64,000 nt of DNA from the NCBI RefSeq assembly GCF_000819565.1, contig NZ_CP004393.1, positions 1,860,001 through 1,924,000 on the forward strand, read 5' to 3'. This document shows, one piece after another, positions 1-8,775 of this stretch. The stretch's first letter is position 1. The number at the start of each line of letters is the position of its first letter. Origin of the DNA: Celeribacter indicus (lineage in GTDB: Bacteria; Pseudomonadota; Alphaproteobacteria; Rhodobacterales; Rhodobacteraceae). A model generated the notes under the pieces. The model saw only the letters and a list, made by a program, of their open reading frames with translations, was not told the origin of the DNA and made no database searches. The position numbers were made by a program, and so were the translations under genes.

Positions 1-1
1 C

Positions 2-460
2 GCCGTAGCGCAGCACGTTTGTGATGTCACATAGTACGGCTGGAATCTTATGCGAGATAGCAGTTTCCAAAAGAGATACCTCTGCAGCGGCGCCGGCCTT
101 GTCTATGATGAAACCACCAGATTGCTTGGGGTTCACAGTATCCACATCGAAAAAGGTCTGCTTCAATGCAAACCTGTCCACGTAGAGAAACGCCAAGCAA
201 TCCCCAAGGCACAGAAAATTGTATCGGACGTATTGCCATTCCCGAGGATCCCCATTGTCTCTCTTGGCTCCTCTAATTTCCCTTTCTGCCTCCGAAATCG
301 CATCAATTAACCGCCTCTGAATCTCAAGAAGTCGTGAGAGGTTGTCCAAGTCCTGAGATAACCCGTGAACCTCGCGATGAATTTCGAATAGCTTGGGATA
401 GAGACGGTTCTCAGCGGGAGGATCAAAACTGTCAGGCGCTGCATAGGGTGTTTGTCGCAT
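2..460 (-). CDS. hypothetical protein, C-terminus beyond window edge
   Basis: An open minus-strand frame of 153 codons runs from an ATG at 458-460 to the window edge without a stop, so the C-terminus is missing. The start sits 9 bases after the stop of a small upstream ORF, with an AAGG-type ribosome site between them, as in an operon. The N-terminal third is charged and helix-rich (residues about 20-65, leucine/arginine heptads), followed by a more globular part containing a DVDTVNP stretch. I recognise no family. GC content is lower than in most of the window, suggesting acquired DNA. No function is assigned. Confidence 0.6.
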   Translation of the reverse strand, partial: MRQTPYAAPDSFDPPAENRLYPKLFEIHREVHGLSQDLDNLSRLLEIQRRLIDAISEAEREIRGAKRDNGDPREWQYVRYNFLCLGDCLAFLYVDRFALKQTFFDVDTVNPKQSGGFIIDKAGAAAEVSLLETAISHKIPAVLCDITNVLRYG

Positions 461-469
461 TGGAAACCT

Positions 470-640
470 TCACAACGGCGGAGGCACATCGTCCAGCCTC
501 ATTCTGTCGCTCAAAAATTTTTCGATATCCTTCTTGAGTGTATAGAGACTGGCACAGTATTTCCACCTCGCGCATAGCCGCCATTCGTGCCTACTGCAGC
601 ATCCGTGACTAAGGGCCCGAAGGAGCCATTTGCCGCGCAT
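470..640 (-). CDS. small ORF, possible remnant of a larger gene
   Basis: A 56-codon minus-strand frame (ATG 638-640, stop 470-472) lies immediately upstream of the edge-truncated gene, with tight spacing. The frame stays open upstream of the ATG to a stop near 677. The first residues (ADLHAMRGKWLL when read from just upstream) faintly resemble the RGKWLLS segment of DNA adenine methylases, but the rest does not, and it is Cys/Arg-rich. It could be a short leader gene or debris of a methylase. This is weak and rests on position and reading frame only. Confidence 0.3.
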   Translation of the reverse strand: MRGKWLLRALSHGCCSRHEWRLCARWKYCASLYTLKKDIEKFLSDRMRLDDVPPPL

Positions 641-674
641 CGCGTGAAGGTCGGCAATTGTTGCCGCTACCGAT

Positions 675-770
675 CAGATCGCGCTGACGGCATGATACCT
701 TACTTTGTTTGAACTTTGATGGCAGATCGCGCTGACGGCATGATACCTTACTTTGTTTGAACTTTGATGG
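675..770. repeat. 48-bp perfect tandem duplication
   Basis: Two identical 48-bp units, 675-722 and 723-770, stand head to tail. The right copy holds the last codons and stop (748-750) of the DUF2285 gene; the left copy is therefore a duplicate of that gene's 3' end lying just downstream. No transposon ends are visible; replication slippage or a small unequal exchange would explain it. Confidence 0.95.
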
Positions 771-1531
771 GATAGTGCAGCAGGAGCCGGTAGCCGCCGC
801 GCATCATCCTGATGCCGTGGGCGACGAGGCGACGCGCCTTGTTCTTGCTCGGATCGCTCTCGAAATCTTCCTTCGTGCCCCGAAAGCCAAGCAGGACTTC
901 GGCAATGGTGCGATAGCTCTCGCCGCGCAGCCGGGCGTCGAGGGCGCGCAGGGACAGGATATGCCATTGCCGGAGCTGGGCGGGCAAGCTGCGGAAGTCA
1001 GGGCCAGGTGTTCGGCCTTTGAGGGATCGCCAGAAGCGCCGGGCCGCATGGGCGCGAAGCTCCATGAAGTCGTCCAGAGGCAGTTCGACGGCGTAGAACG
1101 CCGCCGCATCCGGCACGGATTGGGACAGCCAGAATTGGTGCTCGACGCCATCCGCCTGCCAGATGCCGTGCCAGCCATCGGCGGCGCGGCGCAAGTCGAG
1201 GCCGTCGATATGGGCGAGAACGACGGTCGGCTGGCTTGTCGTCTCATCCGGTTCGGTTGGCACGAGTTTGACGGCTTGCGGCTGAAACCGGGGTGACCAG
1301 AACAGCGGGTCGCGGTCAGGCGCGGCGTCGGGATCGTGCGGGAAATCGCAAACCCCAGCGTCGGGCGAAGGCTTCCAACTCGGTTGCATCCGGGCGTTTC
1401 GCACGGACGAGAAGCTGGAAATCCTCTCGGTAATCGTCGTTGCGACGCAGATATTCCCAGGCGAAACCGGCGGCAGGGATCGTTCGCGTGTGCTTGTAGG
1501 CCGCCGGCGCCCGCCAATCGATTTTCAGCAT
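748..1531 (-). pseudogene. DUF6499/DUF2285 domain protein, frameshifted
   Basis: Two overlapping minus-strand frames together make one protein of the plasmid/ICE-borne DUF2285 family. The first frame starts at ATG 1531 (MLKIDWRAPAAY, then GFAWEYLRRNDDYR, the DUF6499 signature) and stops at 1316. The second continues the homology (FPHDPDAAPDRDPLFW onward) and ends at 748 with the DUF2285 core. They join at about 1338-1343, where one extra base in the sense strand explains the shift. The family is usually a single protein of about 250 residues encoded near rep, par and conjugation genes and is thought to bind DNA; its role is not established. As read, only a roughly 70-residue N-terminal piece would be made. 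Confidence 0.8.
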
Positions 1532-1844
1532 GGCGCACCCTCTCTTACTCGTGGGTTCTTGGAAAGACACCCGGAATAAAGAGTTTCGGACTCCACCTAT
1601 GCGGGAAATAGTCTGTATGATCTGAAATGTTGTTCGTATATCCAGAACACTTATAGTTATTTTATTCTTAACAGTGTTTGCGTGCTTTTGCGAGCCGGGC
1701 GCAGCCCGGCGAGCGTGGCCATGTTTTCTGGGCATGGCCACAACGCCGATCCGCGTCGCCGGATCGGCGGAAAATTTGGGAACCATGAAAGCCTGAAAAG
1801 CGGAAAGCCGCGCAACCGGGTTTCCGGCTGCGCGGCTCTGCTGA
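1532..1844. other. intergenic, AT-rich leader of the DUF6499/DUF2285 gene
   Basis: No gene is supported here. The part from about 1600 to 1680 is clearly AT-richer than its surroundings and lies upstream of the leftward DUF6499 start, so it probably holds that gene's promoter; no convincing -35/-10 pair could be assigned. The right part holds the hairpin described separately. Confidence 0.5.
1806..1837 (-). terminator. rho-independent terminator after the DUF932 gene
   Basis: A perfect 9-bp inverted repeat (AGCCGCGCA / TGCGCGGCT) begins 7 bases beyond the DUF932 stop when read on the minus strand and is followed by a T-rich tract (TTTCCGCTTTT). Position, stem and T tract fit an intrinsic terminator, although the T run is interrupted. 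Confidence 0.6.
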
Positions 1845-3041
1845 TTAGGCGGCCTTCTCTAGCAAGGTCTTGGCCTTCGCCTCCAGTTCAAGGCGGCTGT
1901 CCTGATGGGCCTTGCTGCGGGCATGGGCCGTCATGCCCTGCACGAAATCGAAGATGCTTTCCGGCGGGCGGCCTTCCTCCTGCAACACGGTTTCGATGAT
2001 CTTGCCGGTCTCCGCCTTGCTGAACCCACGCTTGCGCAGGAAGGTTTCGCGGTCGTCATCGGTGCGGGCAACGATCCGCTCCCGCGCTGCCCTGATCCCT
2101 GCCACGAAGGGCGCGGGGCTGGAGTTGGCGAAGCTGGTCAGTGCCGGGGCAGCTTCATGGGCGAAACGCTGCGCGGCGAACTTGCTGTGCCGGATGCTGA
2201 TTTCCTCGAACCCTTCCACGCCCCAAAGGTTGCGGTTCATGCAGACCGCCCGGAGATAGAAGGAAGCGATGCCGAGGGTCTTCGATCCGACTTCGCTGTT
2301 CCAGCAATAGAACCCCCGAAAATAAAGGTCGGGGTCGCCGTTCGGCAGGCGTCCGGCTTCAATGGGGTGCGTATCGTCCACCAGAAACAGGAACACGTCG
2401 CGGTCACTGGCGTAAAGCGTGGTCGTGTCCTTGGTCACGTCCACGAATGGATTGTGCGTCATGGTCGCCCAATCCAGAACGCCCGGCACCTTCCACATGG
2501 TATCGCCGACGCCATTGCCCGCGATCTTCATGACGGCGGCGACAAGCTCGTGATCCCAGATGCGGCCATAATCCGGACCGGTGACGGCGCGAAGCTCAAC
2601 GCGCCCGTCCTCGGTTTCCAGCGTCTTCACCAATTCGACGCGATGGCTGACAAGGCCATGTTGCAGATTGATGCCCGCCAGCGGCGCGGGAAGGTCGCGC
2701 AGGTAGCGGGCCGGTGCGCCGACAAGGCTGCAAAGCTGGCCGAAACTCCAATGCGTCGGGGTGATAGGCTGCTCCTGTCCGGGGACGATAAGCGACAGCC
2801 GTTCCGCATCGTCGCGGCTGGCTTCCACGCGCACGGCGCGGCTTTCCACGGTGCGGGCCTTGGCGCGATCCGCTCGCCCCTTCACGGCGTCATAAAGCTC
2901 GGTCAGCGACAAATAGCGTTCATCATCCGGGCGCGAAAACCACTCGGACGAAACCCGGCCGATAGTCTCGCCGCGCGAAATGTCCACATGGAAGCCCTTG
3001 GAAACGGGCTGCTGGTGATGGTTCAGGGTCATGGTGTTCAT
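1845..3041 (-). CDS. DUF932 domain-containing protein
   Basis: A 398-residue soluble protein of the DUF932 family, common on alphaproteobacterial plasmids and integrative elements and related to phage/plasmid proteins of unknown activity. The ATG at 3041 is preferred over the longer frame to 3152 because an AGGAAA ribosome site lies 7 bases upstream and because the sequence before it is a leader repeated elsewhere. The core shows MTHNPFVDVTKDTTT, FYCWNSEVGSKTLGI and the Cys/Asn motif VCMNRNLWG typical of the family. The C-terminus is helical and charged. A terminator follows. Neighbours (DUF736, ParB-like) suggest an element-maintenance role, which is inference. Confidence 0.85.
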   Translation of the reverse strand: MNTMTLNHHQQPVSKGFHVDISRGETIGRVSSEWFSRPDDERYLSLTELYDAVKGRADRAKARTVESRAVRVEASRDDAERLSLIVPGQEQPITPTHWSFGQLCSLVGAPARYLRDLPAPLAGINLQHGLVSHRVELVKTLETEDGRVELRAVTGPDYGRIWDHELVAAVMKIAGNGVGDTMWKVPGVLDWATMTHNPFVDVTKDTTTLYASDRDVFLFLVDDTHPIEAGRLPNGDPDLYFRGFYCWNSEVGSKTLGIASFYLRAVCMNRNLWGVEGFEEISIRHSKFAAQRFAHEAAPALTSFANSSPAPFVAGIRAARERIVARTDDDRETFLRKRGFSKAETGKIIETVLQEEGRPPESIFDFVQGMTAHARSKAHQDSRLELEAKAKTLLEKAA

Positions 3042-3302
3042 GGTCTTTCCTTTCATAGGCTTGGGTTGGAGCGCAGCGCTGCGCTGCAACCCTGCCCGTC
3101 GGCGAGACCGGGGGGTGCAAGGTGCAAGGGCGGACGGGCGGAGGGGGATCACCCGGCCTGCACAAGCGGATCGACGTCATGACGAAGATGCGCAGCATGT
3201 ATCCGCGCGGAAGGCTGGGGATACCGCCCGGCCGCCCTTGTGCCGCGCCAGGGGGCAGCGCCCCCAAGCAACCGGCCCGGTCAAAGCGAAGCGACGGCCG
3301 GG
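3039..3302 (-). repeat. 264-bp leader repeat, copy 1 (upstream of DUF932)
   Basis: This segment is nearly identical to 7954-8217, at a fixed offset of 4915 bases with only a handful of substitutions, and both copies end exactly at the start codon of a minus-strand gene. Each carries the ribosome site, a 16-bp perfect palindrome (AGCGCAGCGCTGCGCT at 3070-3085) and a GC hairpin (GGGGGC AGC GCCCCC at 3251-3265). It probably acts as a shared 5' untranslated leader, with or without promoter. Confidence 0.9.
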
Positions 3303-3329
3303 GGAAAAGATCTGATCGGGATACGCAAA

Positions 3330-3349
3330 GCCTGAAAAGCGGAAAGCCG
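3330..3349. repeat. 20-bp intergenic repeat, second copy at 1791-1810
   Basis: The 20 bases here recur exactly at 1791-1810, each time just beyond the 3' end of a minus-strand gene or leader block. Here the motif sits inside a hairpin formed by GATCGGGA (3314-3321) and TCCCGATC (3354-3361). It may be a processing or termination element or part of a duplicated gene-end cassette. Confidence 0.6.
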
Positions 3350-3440
3350 TGTGTCCCGATCTCCTTGTTCCTTGAGAGGCGGCGGCCATGAGCAAAAAGA
3401 AGCCCCGCTCAGATGAGCGGGGCGATCTCGGGCTTGGGTC

Positions 3441-3761
3441 TCAGTCGCCGTTGCGGCGGGACCAGATGAGGTTGTGGGACCTCCCGTCCTCGGCTTCGAC
3501 CAGGCTGGCGTAGATCGGTGCGGGGAAGCTCGGATCGTCCAGCTTGACGGAGAGGTATTCGCGCTGCGTCTCGCGGGCGATCTTCTTCCAGGCTGCGCCG
3601 AACTCGGTGGCGCCTGCGAAGATGCGGAAGTCGGGGCCGCGCTCGCTGTCGCCCTCGGTCGGGACGAGTTTAACGGCTTTGACGTTGAGGGTCAGGGTCT
3701 TGACCGCGCCGCTGAAGCCCGCGCCGTCCTCGTTCTGGGTGAAGGTGCCGATGGTTGCCAT
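3441..3761 (-). CDS. DUF736 domain-containing protein
   Basis: A 106-residue protein starting at ATG 3761 with a GGAA-type ribosome site. It begins MATIGTF and carries [23 protein letters not shown] and EFGAAWKK, all hallmarks of DUF736. The family is small, plasmid- or ICE-borne in Alphaproteobacteria, and its biochemical function is unknown. The frame continues upstream to 4121, but that extension has no ribosome site and does not match the family's usual length of about 100-115 residues. It lies between the DUF932 gene and the toxin-antitoxin pair. Confidence 0.88.
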   Translation of the reverse strand: MATIGTFTQNEDGAGFSGAVKTLTLNVKAVKLVPTEGDSERGPDFRIFAGATEFGAAWKKIARETQREYLSVKLDDPSFPAPIYASLVEAEDGRSHNLIWSRRNGD

Positions 3762-4526
3762 TGTCGTATTCCTTTTCCTGTCGGGCCGCACCATTGCGAC
3801 CTCGATGGCGGTCGTGAGACCGGGGACGATCGGCCCCGCACCCTTCAGGGCTGAAACAACGTGGAAGGCGGCCGGCGACGGCATTTTTGCTTCGCGATGC
3901 AAAGCCGAAGGCGGCGGAAAAAAGCTGGCGACGGGTGTTGCGGGAAGACGAGCGAGGCGAAGCCGGTCTGCGGTCAGACCTTGCCAGATCGAGGACGCGG
4001 ATGGAGCGCCCATAACAGGAAATCGTGTGGAATACGGCAATGGTGGCCGTCCTGCGCCGCGTCGGGATCGGGGACTCTGCGCGGGTTCATTGGCTGCGGT
4101 TCTCCTTGATCCGACCAACACGGTAAGTTCGCCCTGTCGTCAGCGGGGACCTGCGGGTGTGGTCTCGTCCGACCCTCACGGGTGCTGCCATGTTCGGTGT
4201 GGCCGGATCGCTTGCGGGGCGTTGCGCCATGCCTCGGCCAAGCAGACGGGTCCGGGGCTCCCGGCACCGATCTGCTCGCCAGTTGAAGGGGACGGAAAGC
4301 CCAATCTCATGCGCCTGCCGTGGTAACCGGGATCGACGCCCCGGATTGCTCCCGTTTATCCGCGTGGGCCTGCCGCGAAATGGCTGCCGCCGCCCGCTTG
4401 CGTTAGGGATTGAAGCCGAATGGCGGAAACGCGCCATGGGCGTGGTTCCGGCGCAGCCAAAAGCCCGGCCCGAAGGGCAACGCCATCGTCCCCCAATACC
4501 TTTCAAAGCGCGAAGCATCCTGACGT
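3762..4526. other. 765-bp stretch with no recognisable gene
   Basis: Several overlapping open frames exist on both strands (the longest plus-strand one runs 3544-4326), but none has family-like composition, a good ribosome site or a recognisable motif, and they overlap DUF736 in antisense. The 5' leader and promoter of DUF736 must lie near 3762-3850. The rest may be degraded gene remnants. Confidence 0.5.
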
Positions 4527-4949
4527 TCAGTGCTGTGCCATCCAAGGGTCGATGACCGGAATGCCTGCCGCGTCGAAGGCGCTGGCATCACGGGTCGCAA
4601 TCGTGAAACCGTGGGCGGTTGCGATGGCGGCGATATAGCCGTCCGGCGTGGGAAAGCCCTTGCCCGCCTTGCGGGCCGCAACGGCAAGGTCGGCATAGTG
4701 GCGGGCGGCGTCGGTATCGAAGGCGAGGATTCTGCCCTCGAACAGGGGCAGCAGCCCGTCGAGCGTGGCAGCGAGCTTCTGCTTGCGCCGTCCATTCGGC
4801 AGCGCGCCGATGCCGAACAGGAGTTCCGCGACGGTGACGCTGGAGATGTAAAGGGTTTCGGCAGCCTGCTCGTCCAGCCAGTCGCGCACGGCGGGGTCCG
4901 GTTCCGGCTTCATCGCCTCGGAGACGACATTCGTATCCAGAACGATCAT
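4527..4949 (-). CDS. VapC/FitB-type PIN-domain ribonuclease toxin
   Basis: A 140-residue PIN-domain protein, the toxin half of a type II toxin-antitoxin pair expected to cleave RNA (often initiator tRNA or rRNA) with Mg2+. The conserved acidic residues are visible: D5 in MIVLDTN, E42 in TVAELLFG, D103 in FPTPDGYIAA and D121 in ATRDASAF. The length is normal for the FitB subgroup. Its ATG (4947-4949) overlaps the stop of the antitoxin gene by 4 bases (ATGA), so translation is coupled and the antitoxin is made first. All catalytic residues are present, so it should be active. It probably stabilises the mobile element. Confidence 0.92.
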   Translation of the reverse strand: MIVLDTNVVSEAMKPEPDPAVRDWLDEQAAETLYISSVTVAELLFGIGALPNGRRKQKLAATLDGLLPLFEGRILAFDTDAARHYADLAVAARKAGKGFPTPDGYIAAIATAHGFTIATRDASAFDAAGIPVIDPWMAQH

Positions 4950-5200
4950 TCAAAGCTCATCGGCGTGGCGGGCGTCTTGTCGCGGGCCTGTTCCAACGCC
5001 TCAAAATCGGCATTGGTCAGCCCGGCCTTGCGGCTCAACGCCGACAGGGCGGAGCCGAGGCGCAGGCGCTCGGCGGGACGCACCGCCGATTCCAGAATGT
5101 CGCGCATTTCGGCCTCGGTGCTGCGGCCGTGATGGGCCGCGCGCAACTTGAGGGCGCGATGGGTCTCGTCGGAGAGGTTGCGAATGGTGACGGCGGGCAT
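4946..5200 (-). CDS. FitA/VapB-type ribbon-helix-helix antitoxin
   Basis: An 84-residue antitoxin. The N-terminus PAVTIRNLSDETHRALKLRA is the ribbon-helix-helix DNA-binding fold found in FitA-like antitoxins (residues about 1-40); the C-terminal half, ending PMSFE, would wrap the PIN toxin. The start at 5200 is chosen because the frame upstream is an unrelated long read-through. It is first in the two-gene operon and should bind its own promoter at about 5201-5270, where the AT-rich run after 5230 may hold the -10 region. Confidence 0.88.
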   Translation of the reverse strand: MPAVTIRNLSDETHRALKLRAAHHGRSTEAEMRDILESAVRPAERLRLGSALSALSRKAGLTNADFEALEQARDKTPATPMSFE

Positions 5201-5277
5201 CTGATGGCGTCTCCGGCCAAGTGATATCTGTGATGGCAATATAGGGGTCATGCTATCATTTGGCAAGGTGCGACCGT

Positions 5278-5694
5278 CTATCTGGCGGGTTGGCCGACGC
5301 CCACCGCCAACCGCATCCATGCCGCGATGCCGACGCATCCGCCCCCGGCGATGCAGAAGATTTGCCGCCAGATTTCGGACGGCACCGCCTCCTTGGTGAT
5401 CCCATGGACCAGTGCATAGCCCGCGACGGCGGCGGGCGCAGCGAAGACAAGCGCCACGATCAGGCGGATGACGGGTGTGCGGATCGTCTCGAACAACACG
5501 GCCAGGACGCCGAAGGCGACGCCAGCCGAGAACAGCCCGACCAGCCCCGCGCCGACCAGCCCCGAGCCGGTCTGATAGGCGAATTGCGCGGCGGCCAGCC
5601 CGACGAAAAAGGGCAGTGCGTAGATGGCGAGCGTATAGGCGAGGACGCAGAGAAGCGCGATCAACGCAACACCCATGAACATGACGGCGACCAT
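5278..5694 (-). CDS. small integral membrane protein, unknown function
   Basis: A protein of 138 residues starting at ATG 5694, with AAAGGAAC upstream as a good ribosome site. At least four hydrophobic segments are visible: VAVMFMGVALIALLCVLAYT, a Gly/Ala-rich segment around AQFAYQTGSGLVGAGLVGLF, VIRLIVALVFAAPAAVAGYA, and a C-terminal segment around FCIAGGGCVGIAAW. No catalytic motif is seen. Similar small membrane proteins occur in alphaproteobacterial plasmid and ICE gene clusters next to ParB-like and DUF932 genes. Function is not assigned. Confidence 0.7.
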   Translation of the reverse strand: MVAVMFMGVALIALLCVLAYTLAIYALPFFVGLAAAQFAYQTGSGLVGAGLVGLFSAGVAFGVLAVLFETIRTPVIRLIVALVFAAPAAVAGYALVHGITKEAVPSEIWRQIFCIAGGGCVGIAAWMRLAVGVGQPAR

Positions 5695-5876
5695 GATCTT
5701 GTTCCTTTGACTTTGCGGCACCGCCTTTCGTGCAGTCGTCAACACTGTCGCTGCACATATTTATGGTGCCGTTATCGCTCCGATCCGTCGAGGTCATCCG
5801 GCCGCGCGGGGAAACCGCGCGGCCGCGATTTTTTCGGTGGAAGACCGGGACCGCTCGCGCGATCCCGGCCCGCCAT

Positions 5877-7956
5877 TCATTCCGCCGCGACGGGGAAAGC
5901 CTCGTCCTCCTTGGCGTCGGTGTTCTCGGCTCCCGGCATGTCCTCAGCCATGGCGAAAGCTTCCGGCTGCTCTTCGGCCAGCCATGCGGGCCGTTCGGTG
6001 CGTAGCACGGGCGGCAGCCAGCCGGTTCCGGCGAGAAGCTGCTCGGCGGCTTCCGCCATGTCCGGCTTCTTCCTGTCCGCGATCTGCACCGCCAAGGGCA
6101 TCGCGCACGGCGGCGAGGATTTGCGCCTTGATGACGCGCCCTAGATAGGCGCGAACCGTGGGCGTCCAGTGCGCCGTCATGTCGAGCGCCACCGCCGTCG
6201 CCAGCTTGTCGGCGGTGGCAAGGGCATGGCGCTTGTGGGCCTCCCACGGCTGCTTGACGGCATTGACGGTCAGCGAAGCGCAATGGGCGAACAGGGCCAT
6301 GACGCTGGCATGATCCAGTCCGGCGATGAAGCCCCAAAGCTCCGCCACGTCGCGCGGCATGTCCGCCGCCCATCCGGCATGGCGATCTTCCAACGCCTTC
6401 GCCGCCGCCGTGTCCTCGATCCCGTCCGCGTGACTGGCGAGATAGCCGCTCGTCGGGCGGATTTCGAGGCAATGGGCGTCCCCGCCGCCACGATAGAAGG
6501 TCTGCGCGGCAAGCGCATGGGTGACGGCGATCAGGGCCATGTCCGGCTGCTCGCCAAGGGCGAGACGCAGGGCAAGGGTGCGATGCGCGGTCAGGTCGCG
6601 GATGAGCGAGTCCGACAGCGGCTTGCCGTCTTCTTCCGCGTCCTCGTCCTCCGGCTCATGGCCGGAAGCTGGAAGACCATCGCCGTCCATGACTTCGCCA
6701 TCGGCATTGACGCGCACCCCGTCGATAACGGTGCTGCCGTCCTCCGTTTCGGGGTCCTCCGGCTCCGGGGCTTCGTCCTCGGGGCGGATGAACCCGCGCT
6801 CGATCCGGGCTTCCCCGTCATGGTTCAGAACCACGAACACGCCACCGCGCGCGATCTCGTCGGCCTCATAGGCATAACGCTTGGCGTCGATGCGCTCGAT
6901 CTCGGCTTCAAGCTCCGCAAAGCGCTGATCCACTTCCGGCGGCAGGTCCACGTCCGCGTCCTCCCATTCCGCCGAGAGGCGTTCAAGTTTCTCTTGCGCG
7001 GCGTCGTAGGCGGTTTCGTCTGCCTCCGAAAGCTCCACCGGCTGCGGATAGGTGCGGCGCAGGCCATGGGCATGGGGCCAGTCGATATGGGCCGAAACCC
7101 ATTTCCATCCCTCGGCCTCCTGCACCTGCGCCGCGATGCCTTCCAGCTTGTCGAGGGCCAGCCGGTCGAGCAACGCGGCATCTTCATAGAAGCCACCGCG
7201 ATCCTCCGTGAACAAATCGCGGATGATGGTGCCGCCTGCCTCCGTATAGGCTTCCATCCCGACAAGGATTGCGCGCCGGTCGGTTGCCGCTACGTTGCTG
7301 GCGGTCAGGTCGCGGCGGATAATCCACGGCTCGCGGTTGTAGGACAGGTTTTCGTAAACCTGTTCCTGCCGGGCATGGTCCTCGGTGATGGCGAAGGCCA
7401 TCAACTGATCCAAGGTCAGATCACCATCACGGTAAATCTGCATCAGCTTCGGGCTAACCGCGCCGAGCCGAAGCCGCTGTTTCACCACGTGCGCGGTGAC
7501 GCCGAAGCGGGCGGCGATTTCCTCAGCGCCCCATCCGCGCGTTTCGGCAAGCTCGCGGAAGCGCTCGAACTGGTCGGCGGGGTGCAGGTCTTCGCGGGTC
7601 ACGTTCTCGTCAAGGCTGATCTCGGCGGGATCGTTCGCCGTGTCGATGACGCAGCGGACCGGCTCGGTCCGCTTGATCTCCTTGCGCTTGGCGCGCAGCA
7701 ACTGCGCCAGCCTGCGGCCTTCTCCGACGCTCACCAGATAGCAGCCGGTCGGCTCGCCTTCCGCGTCAAGTTCCGGCTCCACTACCAGATTTTGCAGGAT
7801 GCCCTTGGCGGCGATGCTCGCCGCCTTCGCCTCGATGGACGCCTCGCCGTGCGGGGTCTTCCGGGCGTTCTGCGGGTGCTTCTTGAGCTTGTTGAGCGGG
7901 ATGAAAACCGTTTCGCCATGTTCGGGAACGGTTGGGGTCTGTGTCTTCGTCGTCAT
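5877..7956 (-). pseudogene. ParB-like nuclease domain protein, frameshifted near 3' end
   Basis: A large ParB/RepB-like protein of the plasmid/ICE type (about 690 residues if intact). It starts at ATG 7956 with AGGAAA upstream inside the repeated leader. The N-terminus shows the ParB fold (FIPLNKLKKHPQNARKT, VSVGEGRRLAQLL, LDENVTREDLHPADQFERF) and a helix-turn-helix (EEIAARFGVTAHVVKQRL); the middle is acidic and coiled. Around 6085-6110 the homologous frame switches: the long frame drifts into Arg/Ala-rich text to a stop near 5944, while the other frame (QIADRKKPDMAEAAEQLL, GTGWLPPVLR) carries the expected C-terminus to 5877. A one-base indel explains this. ParB-like members bind DNA and some are nucleases; the role here is unknown. 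Confidence 0.8.
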
Positions 7957-8217
7957 GGTCTTTCCTTTCATGGGCTTGGGTTGGAGCGCAGCGCTGCGCT
8001 GCAACCCTGCCCGTCGGCGAGACCGGGGGGTGCAAGGTGCAAGGGCGGACGGGCGGAGGGGGATCACCCGGCCTGCACAAGCGGATCGACGTCATGACGA
8101 AGATGCGCAGCATGTATCCGCGCGGAAGGCTGGGGATACCGCCCGGCCGCCCTTGTGCCGCGCCAGGGGGCAGCGCCCCCAAGCAATCGGCCCGGCCAGA
8201 GCGAAGCGAAGGCCGGG
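7954..8217 (-). repeat. 264-bp leader repeat, copy 2 (upstream of the ParB-like gene)
   Basis: This is the second copy of the leader at 3039-3302, again ending exactly at the downstream ATG. The palindrome is at 7985-8000 and the GC hairpin at 8166-8180, both unchanged. Differences are few and cluster toward the distal end. The identity implies recent duplication, gene conversion or strong selection on the leader. Confidence 0.9.
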
Positions 8218-8411
8218 CATATGGATCGGATCAGGATACGGGGATCGAATGGCGGCAGTCGCGCCATCCTGATCATTATAGTTTTCGATTGAGTTAGATC
8301 GTTTGGATGTGCGAATACGCATCGCGCTGAGTGAAACTCCCGCAGCATCCTCGCACGCATCTGTCCTGTTCTACTTGTTCCAATTGACCCAATATAGCTT
8401 GGAGGCTATAT

Positions 8412-8756
8412 GTGACGGAGAGCACAGCTGAAGCGTGGAACCAGGAATTGAAGCAGGAAGTCGAAGGCCTTCGGGAATTACGCCAGATCGCTGGGAAGGC
8501 TCAGGCTGACATTGCGACTGCGCTCAACATCAAACAACCTTCGGTTTCGAAGATCGAGAGCCAGGCCGACATGCATTTGTCGACGCTGCGAAGCTACGTC
8601 GAAGCGATTGGTGGAAAGCTCGAACTCACTGTGAAGTTGCCGGCCCGCCCGCTGCTCCGGCTTCAGAGCCTTGGCGACCGCGCAGATGATCGTGGTGTAG
8701 GAAACCCCGCCCCGGCGCGGCGCGGAAGACCTGCATCCTCGGCAGTAATTCGATAA
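8412..8756 (+). CDS. XRE-family helix-turn-helix regulator
   Basis: A 114-residue protein with a GTG start (8412) and a strong GGAGG at 8401-8405. Residues about 20-75 form a Cro/CI-type helix-turn-helix (AQADIATALNIKQPSVSKIE, then TLRSYVEAIGGKLELTV), the layout of HigA/XRE antitoxin-like regulators. Such proteins normally end soon after the last strand; here a Pro/Arg-rich tail of about 35 residues follows, possibly read-through into foreign DNA. It sits 19 bases upstream of hsdM and could regulate the hsdM-hsdS-ptuAB operon. No toxin partner is visible beside it. Confidence 0.75.
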   Translation: MTESTAEAWNQELKQEVEGLRELRQIAGKAQADIATALNIKQPSVSKIESQADMHLSTLRSYVEAIGGKLELTVKLPARPLLRLQSLGDRADDRGVGNPAPARRGRPASSAVIR

Positions 8757-8775
8757 CACCTCAGGGGCGACACAT

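Noticed and set aside
804..1538. 244-codon minus frame in the DUF2285 locus
   Set aside because: It is a third frame, Arg/Ser/Pro-rich with no homology; the two other frames carry the family.
1905..3182. 425-codon plus-strand frame opposite the DUF932 gene
   Set aside because: It is the antisense shadow of a recognised gene and has no coding character of its own.
3544..4326. 260-codon plus-strand frame over the DUF736 region
   Set aside because: It is antisense to DUF736, has no ribosome site and no family-like sequence; the high GC keeps many frames open.
4946..6472. 508-codon minus frame running through the antitoxin and membrane protein
   Set aside because: Only its last 84 codons (the antitoxin) are protein-like; the rest is Arg-rich read-through across another gene.
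6169..8097. 642-codon plus-strand frame opposite the ParB-like gene
   Set aside because: Antisense shadow; the minus strand has clear ParB motifs and a proper ribosome site.
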